From the NCBI RefSeq assembly GCF_905220565.1, contig NC_059400.1:10872159-10936158 (forward strand): a stretch of DNA of 64,000 nt, in the 5' to 3' direction. Made by a program: the position numbers and the translations under genes. The notes beneath the pieces are model-generated. The model searched no databases, was not told where the DNA came from, and saw only the letters and a program-made list of their open reading frames with translations. Below, piece by piece: positions 10,281 through 23,539 of this stretch (positions within the stretch are counted from its first letter, which is position 1; each line of letters opens with the position of its first letter). The DNA is from Melitaea cinxia. Lineage: Eukaryota > Arthropoda > Insecta > Lepidoptera > Nymphalidae.

Positions 10281-10834
10281 ATGCCTGAGGCATAATTTGA
10301 CGGTGAACGTATTAATAGAAATTACGTGATGGAAATCAACTATGATCCAGTAAATCTGGCCGAAATTTAACAAATTGAAGTCTCGAGACTAACTGAAGAA
10401 CAACTTTTAATATTTGATCGGATGTGTCGAAGCGTTGATAGTTGCTAGAAATGCTATTTGTATATGCTCCCGGTGGAACGGGTAAGATATTTCTTACCAA
10501 AGTGATTTTAGTGAAGGTACGAAGCCAAGGTAAAATTGTGCTTGCTGTCGCTTCATCGGGCATTAGTTATTTTAACAGGGTGCGAATAGGTATTTTTATT
10601 TCTCGGATTCTTCTCATTCCAAAAATATTTTTGTTTTGTTTCAAACGAGTCCAGTTTCCAGTGAGCCTATGTTCAGCGATGACAATTAATAAAGCCCAAG
10701 GTCAGATGCTAAAAGTTGTGGGTATGGATCCAAGTATTAGCTGTTTATCGCACAGTCAGCTTTATGTGACTCTGTCACGTGTTAGCATTCCTAGCAGCCT
10801 ATATGCTTTAATCCCCGATCCCTATACGTCTTAA
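10281..10834 (+). pseudogene. Helitron RepHel helicase remnant with internal deletion
   Basis: Segments read in order along the plus strand: INYDPVNLAEI (about 10336-10368), LTEEQLLIFDRM (about 10391-10426), then in another frame APGGTGKIFLTK (P-loop, with the usual Thr after Lys replaced by Ile; residues 9-20 of the 10442 frame), AVASSGIS, and finally MTINKAQGQMLKVVG and SHSQLYVTLSRVS close to the stop at 10832-10834. This matches the Pif1-like helicase domain of Helitrons, rolling-circle transposons. The middle motifs between ASSGIS and the C-terminal block are missing, there is an in-frame stop after NLAEI, and the frame shifts before the P-loop. No Rep nuclease domain or Helitron end is seen. 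Non-functional. Confidence 0.75.
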
Positions 10835-13322
10835 ATCGTCTGAAGAGAAACATTAATGCAAATTAAATACTCAAAAGACGGTGTTTATAATCCAAAATAA
10901 ACCAAAAAAAGCTCCAAACGATGATTCAAAAAAATCTGCCTAAAGTCACTATTTCACGCGGACATAGTCGCGGGCACAGCTTTAAAAATAATGTATAAGA
11001 GATATTTAATAGAAACTCGTTTTTTCTACAAAATGACATTACCTTTATAATATAAACGTAATTCTTAGGTATGTCGTTTACGACAGATCCTATTTCAAAT
11101 AACACGCTCTTAAGCATCAAAATTGGACTCCATTTACATACGCCTCGTCGTTTATACCGTGTACATTTTCGTGTTATTATCAATAAACTAGCAGTGGCAT
11201 AGTTGTATATTTAGGTTATACCTTTATAGTAATTTTCGGCTAAGGTTTAGCCAAACAACTTGGACTATTTTCGTTCAAATAATCACATGGCCGGCTTTAA
11301 GTGCTGGCAGCCCGTTATGCTTATAATGTTTATTTTTAAATAAATGCAAAGCAAATTATTTACGTAAAACATTAGTTGCTTCGAAATTAGAGGCTATAAA
11401 GTATTATTATAATGTCTTTCTACATAAGTAATGTTTTCCTTGTTATAATATAATATCAACATCGTGAATGTTGTTTTACTATTAATAAATAATATTTACA
11501 ACTAGCTGATGCGACAGACGTGGTCCGTTATACGAACTATCAAACACGTGGAGTTTTAATAATTATTTCAGTTTCTAAAAATTACCAGTTTTCTCCGTAA
11601 ATTTCCTAACCCATTAGTACGTCAGATACGGTTTTAATTATAAGCAGGATTTGCCTGATCCTTCTGGTTACAATGATTATGATGATTGAAGCCAGAAGAA
11701 CCGCGACTGTACATCACCTATCTTTTATAATTGTATATTTCCAATCGTCTTACAGCATCCAATTTTATAACAAATGAAGCTACAATTAAAAATGCCCTTA
11801 TCATTGTAACATCTAAGTTTTAATTTATTTTATAATTACACGTAGCTTTATACAGGAAATTATTTGCCATTGATACGCTTTTATTGTCATTTTAAATTCG
11901 TTATGATCAAATATGGTATCCGTTTAATTACGGAACTTGTTCTGTAGGTCAAAACTGCTAAAATAAAACCATAGCAACCAACAATTTGCCGTTTTTTTTA
12001 CTGTATCTGCCCCATACACATCATTATACCATTATAGCGCAGGAAAGCTCCACATTGTGAACACGATAATGTGAACAAAAAGGTGAAAAGTGGCAATATA
12101 ATTTATGATTAATTTGAAACATAAACATACAAACCTAAATTTATCTCAGAGATAAATTAAATAAATCGTCGAAATGTAAATACGTCTATGACTTCCAAAT
12201 AACTGCACCGAATTGCATTAATTATATAATATATCTATGTTCATTGTGTTCATTACTGTCAAGAGCATGTGTGAAGAAAGGCTAAAAAATATATATATAT
12301 ATATATATTCACAAAAAAATATGGCGGTATAAATATTGCCAGTATATATAAATAAAAAGGAAAAAGGAAATATATTATTAAGCCCAAAACCCAAAAAGGG
12401 CTACAATAATATGTCTTCTTTTTTTAAGTTTTCTAGTGTTTTATAGAAGGATCTTACGCAATGACAAATTAAGAAAATTGCACAGAAATTAGAAAAATTT
12501 CAGAAAACGTAACGATCAAACAATTTTATGCGTTTCACAGTTAGCAAGATAGGACAATTTCATCGGGTCTTCTAGTTTAAAATAAATTTGAATTTAGAAC
12601 ACAAAAAGTACACAAATTCTTATTACGAAAAAACATTGAGGCCGATTTTAGTGACATACTTTATAAACGCCTTAATTAAAAATATCATTGACGGCACTAA
12701 ATGTAATTGATATTTAAAAAAGTGTCAAATATTATAGGCGTTTTTCTCATTATTTTAAAAGGTGTATAATTATACATCTCTGTGTCATCACATAAGTCTA
12801 TCGCACGCCACTGTTAGACTCAGAACTTCCCAAGTTCGCGCCAAACATTCCGGTTTTTTCCGTAATCCTCACTAAATATTAACTCTACATTCTAAATTTC
12901 TATTTAAAATATATTGTTCAAACATTCTTGCAAATAAAACGTCTATAGTTTACTAGTAGGAGGTTCATCTATTTACCAGAAAATTACTGTTAAAACGTGC
13001 ACGGTCGATTTTTTAGACACGTAGAAGTTATAAATGATTTTACGTTTGTACACATGGCTAAAAATTATTAGCAATCCGCCTAGTTACGCGCCATCTCCAG
13101 CAATAGTTATTTATAAATAGCAGAGTAATGTACATCCAGTACTCTATTCACGTAGCACCAACAGTCAGCTATAAAAATGGGATTATGTTCGTTAAATGAC
13201 TTTTCACCGTGTATATGTCACTGTCAGTTCTAGACATTTGATCATCAGTAACAGCTTTTATAATCTGAAATTCGTTTTTAAATACACTTTTTGTTATTGT
13301 TATATAATTTCTAAAGTAATGG
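10835..13322. other. AT-rich tract with a degraded repeat and a TA microsatellite
   Basis: A diverged repeat starts near 11502 with AACTAGCTGATGCGACAGAC and runs to about 11720. An (AT)n run lies at about 12287-12308. Frame 10926-11183 has no recognisable domain. No gene supported. Confidence 0.4.
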
Positions 13323-13364
13323 AATTTAATAATGAACTATCTAACTATAGTTCATTATTAAATT
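13323..13364. repeat. Perfect 18-bp-arm inverted repeat
   Basis: Arms 13323-13340 (AATTTAATAATGAACTAT) and 13347-13364 are exact reverse complements around a 6-nt loop. Isolated, with no neighbouring frame. Confidence 0.85.
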
Positions 13365-13431
13365 AGATTATGGAGCCGTTTACTACATATTTACGTAACA
13401 AACCAAGTAGGTCTATTCTTGTTATGTTATA

Positions 13432-13515
13432 GATATTTATATTAATATCAGTATATATCAGATATTTATATTAATATCAGTATATATCAGATATTTATAT
13501 TAATATCAGTATATT
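13432..13515 (+). repeat. 29-bp tandem repeat, about 2.9 copies
   Basis: Units start at 13432, 13461 and 13490 with GATATTTATATTAATATCAG. The first two are identical and the third is cut short, so the array is young. Each unit contains a small palindrome (GATATTTATATTAATATC). Confidence 0.9.
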
Positions 13516-13526
13516 ATTCTCATTAT

Positions 13527-13808
13527 CATCATCATTTCAGCCTATCACAGTCCACTGCTAGACACAGGCCTCCACAAGTTCAAGTTCAAGTGTTTTGCCC
13601 ATAGTCACCACGCTGGGCACGCGAGTTGGTGACCGCAGGACTGACTGGCTTTGTCGCACCGAAGACGCTGCTGCCCGTCTTAGGTCTGTGTATTTCAAAG
13701 CCAGCAATTAAATGACTATCCCGCCGTCGGTCAGCTTTTTAAGTTCCAAGGTGGTAGTGGAACTGTGTTTTCCCTTAGTCGCCTCATACGACAATCCTTA
13801 TCCCCTTA
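13527..13808 (-). mobile_element. SINE family F, near full-length minus copy
   Basis: On the minus strand: GTATGAGGCGACTAAGGGAA, AACACAGTTCCACTACCACC, GACGGCGGGATAGTCATTTA, GCGTCTTCGGTGCGACAAAG, GTGGTGACTATGGGCAAAAC, then the tail GGAGGCCTGTGTCTAGCAGT and GGACTGTGATAGG followed by ATGATGATG. The tail matches the end of the RTE LINE at 27341-27404. Other copies: 46171-46319 and 47911-48226. Confidence 0.75.
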
Positions 13809-16800
13809 TCATTATTGCCCTAATATTATTCTAATAGCATAAAATATATTTGTCGCTAAAATAAGTAGCAAAATGATTAAACTATTTATTTGAAGAAACA
13901 CTATTAAAATATTCTTACATTAGTTTGTGCAGAGTTTGTTAAATATGTTTCATCATATTTGATGTTGTGCTTTTGAAGTTATCAAGTACCCTACCTATCT
14001 CATTTCGGACTTATTTACAACTTTACCCACAAAAGTACTGTCACTAACTATATTACAAATGCTGTAAATACATGATAGCCATATGAAAAATTCTTAGTCA
14101 GTTTCTACTGAAATTGAAAAAATAGCATTTAATACTTCTTTGACAAAACTACTTACTTCATTGTGGCCATCACATGTTATTTTTCCTTCTAATCAAAGTA
14201 AATGTTTTAACAGGAAATTCTTGCAATTATTGCTGATAGTACCATTTGTTCTGTAGTCTCACATATCTTATTAATTTAAAGAAAGGTTGTATCACCTGTC
14301 TAAACAGATTCCAAATTCCTCATGGTGCTAATGATACTGTGTCTAAGAAGACACTTATAATTTATTCGCATTAAGGAAAAAGTGATTCATTGCTGACGCA
14401 TACGACACGCTGTCACTTATCTTAGTCAGGACCGTAAATAAAAATCGTAGTAAATTAGAACGTCGTGTTCAAATCGACCAGTTGAGCTAAGCCCTTCAGA
14501 CAGACGTACAGAAGAATAAATCTCGTGAAACGTACATTACATTTATTTTAATGAAAAACCATTTACTTATATGTAAAAAATAAAATAAAATTAATTTAAT
14601 AAATAATATTAATAAATATTATTAAATTTTTACTAATTTCTAAGATGTAGAATATCCGTTTTTAATGTTGTCTGTGTGTCAAATAGAATATTACCAATTG
14701 GCAAAAATATTAACTTCATAATTTATTCTACGATTTTATTCATATAATCATTATATCCTAAAATGTCACAAAAAGATGAAACATAAGCTTTTTTATTTAA
14801 TATCGTTAAATAATATTCTTCGGGATTTACAGAGAATGTTCAAAAAGATTTGTTGCAATATTTTCATTTTTTGTTTGGTTTCATTACAGTCAAGCATGGT
14901 TATTTTTATTGACGCCTTTACTAACATATTTTATAGTGTTGTGTATTGTTTTTCTAAATCACTTAAAGTTTAAAGATCGTCAAACGGTTTTATTATATGT
15001 AATGGGTAAATAAAAGTGTTGAATGGGTTTATATTCGTAAATTAAACCTGCCATTACAGTTGATCGCGTTTGGGTGTCGAGAGCGGGATCGCGGAGTGTA
15101 ATTGATTTATCGTCCAATGTTAAAGAGATTAATTACTTACACCGAGCACATGTTGCGTCTGGGTTGGATAGCTTGTGTTTTGTTTGTTTGCCATTACAGA
15201 ATAAGACTAATCATTATCATAATAAATTGAAAGTAATTAAGACGACTGCGACGATTCCTTCAATAGTGTACACCTTGGTTTAGTTGAGGTTTTTTAATAT
15301 TTTTTTTAAAATTGTGCTAAATACTATTTAGCCTTATAATTAAGGCTACGTGTTTATTGTACTAAATTTGTACATAAATAATCGTAAAGGCAAACATCAC
15401 AAGAGTTCAAGAGAAGACTACCAATAATCTAATAATTTTACATTTTTCTGGGTATAAATTTTTTTAAATTAACAGGTCAAAGTTAGACCTTAAATACAAT
15501 TGGTACTTTGCAGTGTGTAAAATGTGGCAGACAGTCGTTAACCTAAAAGCTTTTTAATTATCCTTATCTGTCTTTCTATTGTTCGCCTCGAAAGAGTTGA
15601 ACGGATTTTAATACGACTTCCATAGATTAAAAAACCTCTTATATCTCCGCCCTTTCATTTTTACAAAGTTCAAAAACACCATTCGAGGAAGAGATTGAGA
15701 GAATGATAACATATATTCGTACATATAAATAATTGATTTAGATGTATTATGATGATGTGCATCGTTTTTATGCATTAACCCCAACCTTCCAGAAAAAGTT
15801 CTATAAATAACGTCTAAATGATCGACCTAGCTCACCTCGACCTACATGTAGATATTATGTTTATAGCACTCACTATGAACATTCTCATCACCTGTGGAGC
15901 CATAAATGTGTTACTGACTTTATAGGAAAGGAAAGGGATTTGGTTTCTGGCTCTCAACACTATATTAAAGATAACAATAAAACTTTACTCTAATTACATG
16001 GCGAAAGAGATCTATGCCTAACAGTTGGATGTTATAGACTGAATTTAAACTTAATATAAAACGTCGATACTTGAAAACCTTTTTCAAAGTTGTACTCCGC
16101 GGAATTTTGTCACTATTTTCAGTAAAATCCTTGATATTTACACCACATTTAAACAGGTGGAAAGAATTTACACATTATTTTAAATTGAAACTGGTCGATG
16201 GACGTGAGTATGACAGAATTCAAAATTTTTGCAATTTTTGTTGTGTGTTTCTTTCGTTACCACGAAAAATCTGATATCTCTTTTTTTTAGTTTTTTCGCC
16301 CCTTAGACGTATAATTAAAATATGATTAATAACATTCTGTTTCCTAATCGAATTATATCTAACGTTTTATACTTTATCTTGTCAAATTCAAAATACTTAA
16401 AGAATTTGCACGAGAACAGTTTCTGCTTTAATATATAATTACAAAAATGGTGTTCTCATTCAAACTTTTATAACAAGTTTAAAATCAGACTTAAACCATC
16501 TTGATGTCTAACTTTTTTTTAAACTTCAAAATAGTTGCTTATTTTGTTTTTATCATATAATAGCTGTACTCTGTGCGCGTTGCTACACATTTCATTATTA
16601 TTATTATTATTTGGTCGTACCAACTCAGTAACCTCTGTGGTCTCATGCACAACACTTTGCTGAAGATCATGACATGATCTTATGCTTAGTTTACGATTCT
16701 ATAAAGGATATACAGACAAACATTTATTTTTATATATTATAGATCAGCTTTTCAATAGTCTTTTTTTCATCCTAATCATGGATCTCACGGAAACCACGGA

Positions 16801-18596
16801 TAGTTTCTCAGGAAAGGAAACGTACATACAATGTAACTCGAATAGTTTATAGGTACAGCTTAAGCTAAATAAGTAAACTAGCAGTGTCTATATCTTATTT
16901 TACTGGTATATATTTTTACTATATTTAGTTTTTTCTAATCGAACAAATAGGTTAGAAAATTACTTGTAATAAACAAAAACACAAACTTACAAAACTTACA
17001 ACTTCACCGTAACATGATTCTTTCCTTACTTTTACTAAAACAATTTTAGTGTAAACTTTATTATAAGATAAATGCAATATAAGCCACTATGATGCAAACA
17101 TTTTTCCTTGTATTTGTATCTCTCCATATACAGCAATCCGTGTGCGCGATGAATGATACTATCGAAACGCTAGTTACTATTTAAAAAATAAATAAATACG
17201 ACCATTCACCTGCCAACTGTTCGTTTAAAAGTTCATTAAAACATTCATATTGTATTGAATATAAAAAGGAAAGAGAAGTAAATTGATTTTTTAAATACTT
17301 AAGACTTGAATCATCGGGGACTGTCGAAAACAAGTTACGAAGAAGAAGAAACTTGTGCTTGAAATTTTGCAACAAATTTTCAAATACACAGACAAGAATC
17401 TTTTATTTACAATTATACATAATAGATTAAATTCCTTCAATTAAAGTACGACAAGTAATCAAAGTTAAAAAATGAACGAAGATAAATAATTTTATTCCTT
17501 CTGTTTCTTTTACTTAATACTTTATTGCACACACACTTTAAAAATAGAATAATTAGTAAAACTTTATATTTTCCTTTTATTTATTTTTGTACACAAACAA
17601 ATATAATAAAGAGGTACTAATAGCTGCTATACTCGTAATAGTAACTAACTAACATTAACAATTCACATTCAAAAATTTCCAGCGGAGTTCTTTCATTTCT
17701 CTTCCTGTATAAACATCATACAAACTTAGTAACGCAACCGCTTGCACATGTATTCCACTTTATATTACATTCTCGGAACTGAGCTTTGAATGAAGTGATG
17801 AGGGTTCTCTAGCGCTGGGCTATTTATATGCTGATAGCTCGAATAATGTGAGGAAAATCAGAAACAAATGAAAACGTGCCTTGAAATGGAAGCTGTAGAG
17901 TGAAATTCATACGACATTAGCTGTCAAAACTTGCGGTAAACCTAAATTCATCCTGGGATTAACTTGTGACTATATGATTTAAAAAAAAATTAATAGTTTT
18001 CCGGACAAATTTCATTTATTCAGCTATGTATAAAAAAAATTACTACTTGTAATAATGTTAACATTTCATTTTTTAATGTTGTTCATCTCAAACAGAGCAA
18101 CAAACTTTAATAAAAAAAACTTCGTTGTTTGTGTTATGGCTGAAGAGAAATATAAAACACTTTTAGGAAAATTTAAAAGTGTGTATTTTTGGTTTGGAGT
18201 TTAAACTCGTTGGATTTTTAACATGTAGAGTATTTTAAAACAAAGGTTATTTTATGTAGGGCGCTAGATGCCTCGCTCGTATTTATGTGCCCACATATTC
18301 ATTCGCTGGTCATACATTGCGTCTGATTTTTATGGCCTAAAGATAATAAATAAGCATCCTATCGTAACTTATTGTTTAATTAAATTGGTCCATTAATTCC
18401 CAAGATATACACGTAAACACACACAAAAACTCAACCTCCCTTTAATTCACAAGATAAAGTAACTAATATATACCTATTACATATTCAATTTATTTGTAGA
18501 GGTGACACTAAAACTACATATAAATGCTACTTAGTGTCAAAATGTCAGAATAGGTGAAAACATAATGCCACTAATATATTTAATAATTAGCTGTGC
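13809..18596. other. Long AT-rich tract, no gene recognised
   Basis: About 4.8 kb of low-complexity, intron-like DNA. Short frames at 14776, 15074, 16071 and 17181 have no domains, and I treat them as chance. A patch near 15061-15180 is slightly richer in GC. An ATT triplet run lies at about 16595-16611. Confidence 0.4.
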
Positions 18597-18895
18597 GCGC
18601 GACTTAGTCCGCGTGGAACTTAATTTTTTTTTTTTGTCCAGTTTGCAGTTACAAAATAAACAAATTTCTGAAATAAAAGTAGCCTAAGTTGCTCCTTATT
18701 ACATCAGCTATCTGCCAGTGAAAATTCCATCAAAATCGGTCCAGCCGTTTCAGAGATTAGCCGAAACAAACAGACAGACAGACAGACAAAATTTAAAAAA
18801 AATATATTTTGGTTTATGTAGTGCATACATCCATATGAATTTAGTAAATTTTAATATTACAAACAAACACTCCAATTTTATTTATTTATATAGAT
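18597..18895 (+). mobile_element. Family D repeat (GCTGTGCCCGCG type) with CAGA microsatellite
   Basis: Opens TTAGCTGTGCGCGCGACTTA then GTCCGCGTGG, has CAGCTATCTGCCAGTGAAAA, TCAAAATCGGTCCAGCCGTT, an ACAGACAGACAGACAGACA run and ends in TTTATTTATATAGATGA. Copies at 45265 and 52477, with a partial minus copy at 47331. I recognise this as an abundant lepidopteran non-autonomous repeat, possibly Helitron-like; class not proven here. Confidence 0.7.
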
Positions 18896-19615
18896 GAAAT
18901 TGAAAATACATTTAAATTACAGAAAATTACATTACCCTCTTTCATATCTATTAATTCTTATTTTGTCGTTACTACTAATGAGTTTACCATATTAATTAAA
19001 CATAGAAAAGTTCACAAAAACCTTTTTAAAAATTATCAAAGAAAACTTTTGTTACCTATCTCATCTTCTACTCTTTATCATTTTGTGCTCCCGATAGGTG
19101 AAAAAAAAAAATTGAAAATTACCAATAACAAACATGGTAAACATATTTTTTAAATATATAAATCATAGTAACAGTGACCATCAAAGTTTAAAAACCTATA
19201 ACATAAGAGAATTCAAATAAAAAATAACACATACATAACTATATTAGTAGTTCAAAAATATTAATTACATTATAACATATAATAAAAAAACTGCTAAAAC
19301 AGACACATATGTACATATATACCTAAATATGTATGTTTCAAACGTTTTAATGGTAGCAAATGATTGAAGTATTAAAATTAATGTCAAGTGTACGTTATGA
19401 GTTTGACGGTTAGACGTTAAAGTACGGGATTAAAATGTCATAATTTGTGGTTTTAGTTTCTGTTTGTTACAGCATTCAAGGTTATGAAATATTAACATCA
19501 AAATGTAAATTTAGAAGATAAATATAAACCCATACCTAATAATTTGTTTATAACATTTAAAACGAATGTTTATGAGCAGCATTTAAGTATATTATTAATA
19601 TTTTTAACCGACTTC
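18896..19615. other. AT-rich spacer
   Basis: No gene or repeat pair seen. Confidence 0.4.
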
Positions 19616-19945
19616 AAAAAAGGAGGAGGTTTTTTTGTTGGAAAGGAGAAATCCCTGGTGTAGTACCATGATAAGGAAACTAGGATCTGATGATGGGATC
19701 TCAGAGAAATCGAGGGAAACTCGACAATCCGCATAACTTTTTACTGGGTGTACCGATTTTGATAATTTTTAATTTAATCGAAAACCGATGTTTATCATGT
19801 GGTCACATTTAAATTTCATCGAGATCTGATTATAACTTTTGGAGTAATCTTTGATAATGCGTAGTAGGCGAAAAATTAGTCAAGTAAATACTTGACTAAT
19901 TTTTCGCCTACCTACGTTGTGTTTTCGATATAATTGAAGTCGATG
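19616..19945 (+). mobile_element. Family C repeat carrying a local inverted duplication
   Basis: Runs from AACCGACTTCAAAAAAGGAG to AATTGAAGTCGATG, with the family landmarks CTTTTTACTGGGTGTACCGA, CATGTGGTCACATTTAAATT and CTACGTTGTG. Unlike the other copies it holds a perfect 23-bp-arm hairpin at 19864-19911 where they have one TTACTTGACTATTTTTTCGT segment. Confidence 0.75.
19864..19911. repeat. Perfect 23-bp-arm hairpin inside family C
   Basis: Arms 19864-19886 (GTAGGCGAAAAATTAGTCAA then GTA) and 19889-19911 are exact reverse complements with only two bases between. The right arm is the normal family C sequence; the left arm is its inverted duplicate. Confidence 0.9.
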
Positions 19946-20762
19946 TTTTTTGTTTGCCTGCAAACACGATTATTTTCAGCAAATTATTTTAAACAGGTAC
20001 CAAATACTTTAGTTATAGGTTTTAAAATAAGACGAAAAGTAGGTGTTTTATTCTTAGTCTTCGAAAAAGGAGAAATTAATTGTTACTAATTAAATCTGAT
20101 TTGCTGTAGTCTATTGAATTTATCTGAAGCTGCTTGGCTTACAGAATTAAAAATACTTATTTAAGGTTATTTATCAATGGTAACAATAAATGACAATTAA
20201 ATATGTTTGTTTAAAATGCAAAATATTTTCAGTGATTTTTAGTTATTTACAGGATTTTAGTACTCTTTCAAAATTTATTAGTAGCAGTATTTACAGTTGA
20301 TAAGTAAATCAATGTTCAAAAAATTAAAAGATTCTCTAAATAGGTACTTTATTATGTAACATTTTTATTGTTTAGACAACAAAAGATTTTTTGAAGAATT
20401 ATTTAGATAATCGGTCTTTGTTCAATCTCTTACATCACTTTTAATTAGTGAACTCCACACAATCACTCAAATAAATAAAAAAATGTGTTTTATTTTCTTA
20501 GGACTATGTCAGTTTTTATTTATGTTATCAAGTTTGAAATCGGCTCGTACGCTGTATTCTGTATTTCACCAATTAAAAGGATAGATAGCGTAACGTGATT
20601 GCAACCAAATTAAATAATTTGTAAAAGTAATAATAATAAAACATCTTAAAATTTTCTTATATAAATTTTGTACTTTAGGAATAGGGAAAAGTCTAAAAAA
20701 CTGACAAAGTAAGAGGGTACATACACCATTTAGTATAGGTGAAGTGTGCAAAACCTAACCTA
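19946..20762. other. AT-rich spacer
   Basis: No gene seen. Frame 20566-20751 is short and has no domain. Confidence 0.4.
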
Positions 20763-21048
20763 ACTGAGGTAGGGCACAGCAGGAATTTCCTGCTCAAAAT
20801 ATGGAGCAGCCCGACTGGGGTAGTAGTACCTCGACCTTACAGAAGATCACTGCAAAATAATACTGTTTTCAAGCAGTATTGTGTTCCTGTTGGTGAGTAA
20901 GGTGACCAGAGCTCCTGGGGATTGGGGATTGGGTCGGCAACGCGATTGCGATGCTTCTGGTGTTGCAGGTGTCTATAAGCTACGGTAATCGCTTACCATC
21001 AGGTGAGCCGTACGCTTGTTTGCCGACCTAGTGACATAAAAAAAAAAA
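20763..21048 (+). mobile_element. Family B SINE-like element, full length with poly(A)
   Basis: Starts ACTGAGGTAGGGCACAGCAG, then CTCAAAATATGGAGCAGCCC, GGTCGAGGTACTACC-type block, AATAATACTGTTTTCAAGCA, GGTGAGTAAGGTGACCAGAG, GGGTCGGCAACGCG, and ends GTTTGCCGACCTAGTGACAT followed by an A run. Six more copies lie at 34788, 35628, 42912, 43340, 49343 and 56563. The A tail and uniform 3' end suggest retrotransposition. Confidence 0.8.
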
Positions 21049-22919
21049 CCAGATTGACCTGATAAGATATATGCGAATTATGATATATGCGAAGTCTGAT
21101 CTTCAATTGCCTTCGATCTATATCATATACATCTAGGTTGATCATGAAAATGGAGTGATAAGAAAAGACTTTTCGAAAAATTACAAGTTTACTTAAACGT
21201 GAAAGGTAAGCTTAGAATTACATAGAACAACGCACAAATGTTAAAGCTAAAGAAAATTTAGTTTTACTCGTCACAAAAAAAAATGTATAAAAATGACGGC
21301 TGTAAAGAGTTACAAGATTTTTTTTTTTATTTATTTATTAAACGTACTCTACGGTTGATATGGAATTCGGGTTTAATTTTTTGAAACTAAAAAAATCTTG
21401 CTTCGTTGGTTCACACTCTAAAAGAATGCGATGTGATGATGCTAATGGAAAAGTTATTAATGTTGCTGTTAAAGGAATTATAAGTCAGGTTGATGTTTGT
21501 TGTCCTAAGCAGCTTAAATGCTATACGGTATAAACCCAAATATAAAAGAAATATGTAGTTTATTTCTCAAAACAACAAAACTCTTTTATTTAAAAGCACA
21601 AATGCAATCAATTTGTAAGTCTCAAGTTCATACTATGACAGTATAGAGAAAGTAAAGGAATTTTTATAATCTATGATTTTTATTGAACCTATTAACCCTA
21701 TAGAAATTAATAAATTAGTACACTAAAATGTAAATATTGTGTACTGTGTAATATTGGTACTTCACCAATACTTCTTAGCTCATAATTCTCCGTTCTTGTA
21801 TATAAAATAGTACCTCAATTATACACTTTTAAAATTGTACATGATATTGTATTATTTTTTCTACAAGTCGGCTCTTGACACAACATATTCAGCTCCAGGA
21901 AATGTGATATTTATTATTTAATTACTACATGTGGTGTCTTGTCTCTTAACTAAACAAAACGTGCGGATTTACACACTGTGCGAGATTTTATAATTTCCTT
22001 ATACTAAAGTCTGGCTGAGATTAACGGGTTTAACCTTTTCGCCGTAACAGACGTAGAGAAGGTCCGGGTTTTAATGTCCTCAGTTTACTTCATTTAAATT
22101 ATCTTCTTAAAAAAAGTAAATTAAAATAAACTTTGCTTAAATTTATTTTTAGTTTTCTATTTTGTTATGTTGGTGCGTAGCTGTCGAACAATATGTTGAT
22201 TAATTTTAAAACAAAATAAGCTGTTTTCTTGTTTTTTACTCAGTAAAAATAATATCAGCTTTAAAAGGTGTGCGTGTCTAATAAAAACATAAATTGACGC
22301 TTGCTATTCGTATTAGTACAGCTAATGCTGATATACTATCTCTATCTGTCTATAACTCTATCGTCGTCTCAGTATCACTGTTGTTTCGTTGTTTCAAACA
22401 ATTTCACTTCCCAATTCTTTTCTTACTGCACGCCTCTATCGCCTCTTATAGAGTAAACTACAACAAAATTTCAAACTAGCTCAAACCGCCAAAAACTTAT
22501 ATGAAGTCGGCCTGTCATGTAATAATTTTTAATTCCCCCTTGTGGTAAAATTTTAGAGTTAGCTTCCCCATACCCAAAAATCGTGTACATTTCTTTATGC
22601 AAGATATACTGAACTTTTCATATTTTTTTTTAAGTACAGGTAATTAATATAAGTAAATGAAAACAATGAAATAAAAAAAATACTTTCTCACAAATAATGG
22701 ACGACCCTTAATTATACCCTTTATTTACACATTTGGTAGCTTAAATTAAACCAGTTTCAATCTTCATATGGGTACCACTTTAAAATTATCTGAACAGTTT
22801 TTTATCATCAGTAATCCGCAGTTTGAAATCAAGATTAAGGTTAATCAAATTTTGATTAATGATTATACAATCTGAACCGACATACATTTTCCTATCCTGC
22901 AAACTGTCAAACGAAATCG
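21049..22919. other. AT-rich tract without recognised gene
   Basis: Short frames such as 22294-22479 are not supported. Nothing distinctive on either strand. Confidence 0.4.
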
Positions 22920-22970
22920 AAAAAGTTACAAATATTTCAAATTAATAATATGAAATATTTGTAGCTTTTT
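22920..22970. repeat. 25-bp-arm inverted repeat
   Basis: Arms 22920-22944 and 22946-22970 pair with two mismatches around a single base; the core is ACAAATATTTCA. It could be a minimal foldback element, but no target duplication was identified. Confidence 0.75.
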
Positions 22971-23130
22971 TCGGATATTTTTCCTATTTTCTTAACTTAT
23001 TTTTTTCCGTAATGGCCAAGTTTCCAAAATTATTAGAACACTTAAAAAGAAATTGGCTGGAAGTGGTCCAGCCATTTTAGAGCTTAGAACTTAGCAAAAC
23101 ATAGTGATTTATTTTTAGTTCATATCTATA

Positions 23131-23424
23131 CTAATAAATGGAGAGCCGGTTTATATATATAATCGGCCTGTCGGGATGGACCGAGATGACTACGATTCAA
23201 ATCCCCATGTCTCCAGATCGATTATTTCTTTTTTTTCTAATTGCACTCATGATTTTTTATTTAAATAACCAGTTCATATTTTTTATTATTATGTCAGTAA
23301 AATCGGAAAATCTTATTCATATTTTATCAATATGTAATCGTTATATTGGCTATATATAACTTCCTACGATTCCCAAAAAACACGATTTACTAAAAATACC
23401 GAGCTATGCTCGGTCACTTATGTA
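23131..23424 (+). mobile_element. SINE family E (tRNA-like head, GAGCTATGCTCGG end)
   Basis: Shares with 40196-40471 the order GGTCGGGAT-type head, CAAATCCCCATG (B-box-like), CGATTATTT, TTTATTTAAATAACCAGTTC, TTATTATTATGTC, TTATCAATATGTAAT and AAAAATACCGAGCTATGCTC then GG. The end folds into a short hairpin. The head is damaged here; the A-box-like part is clearer in the second copy. Confidence 0.65.
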
Positions 23425-23539
23425 CTTAGATTCAACTCGAAAAGTAAAGTTAAATCTCTCAAATGAGACCACATGTCACGTACCACCCTACAAATAAAAA
23501 TAATAATATCAAAATCGGTCCAAAACCACTTATCCACAC

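Noticed and set aside
13432..13515. CRISPR-like array
   Set aside because: The 29-bp units are directly adjacent with no spacers; it is a plain tandem repeat in eukaryotic DNA.
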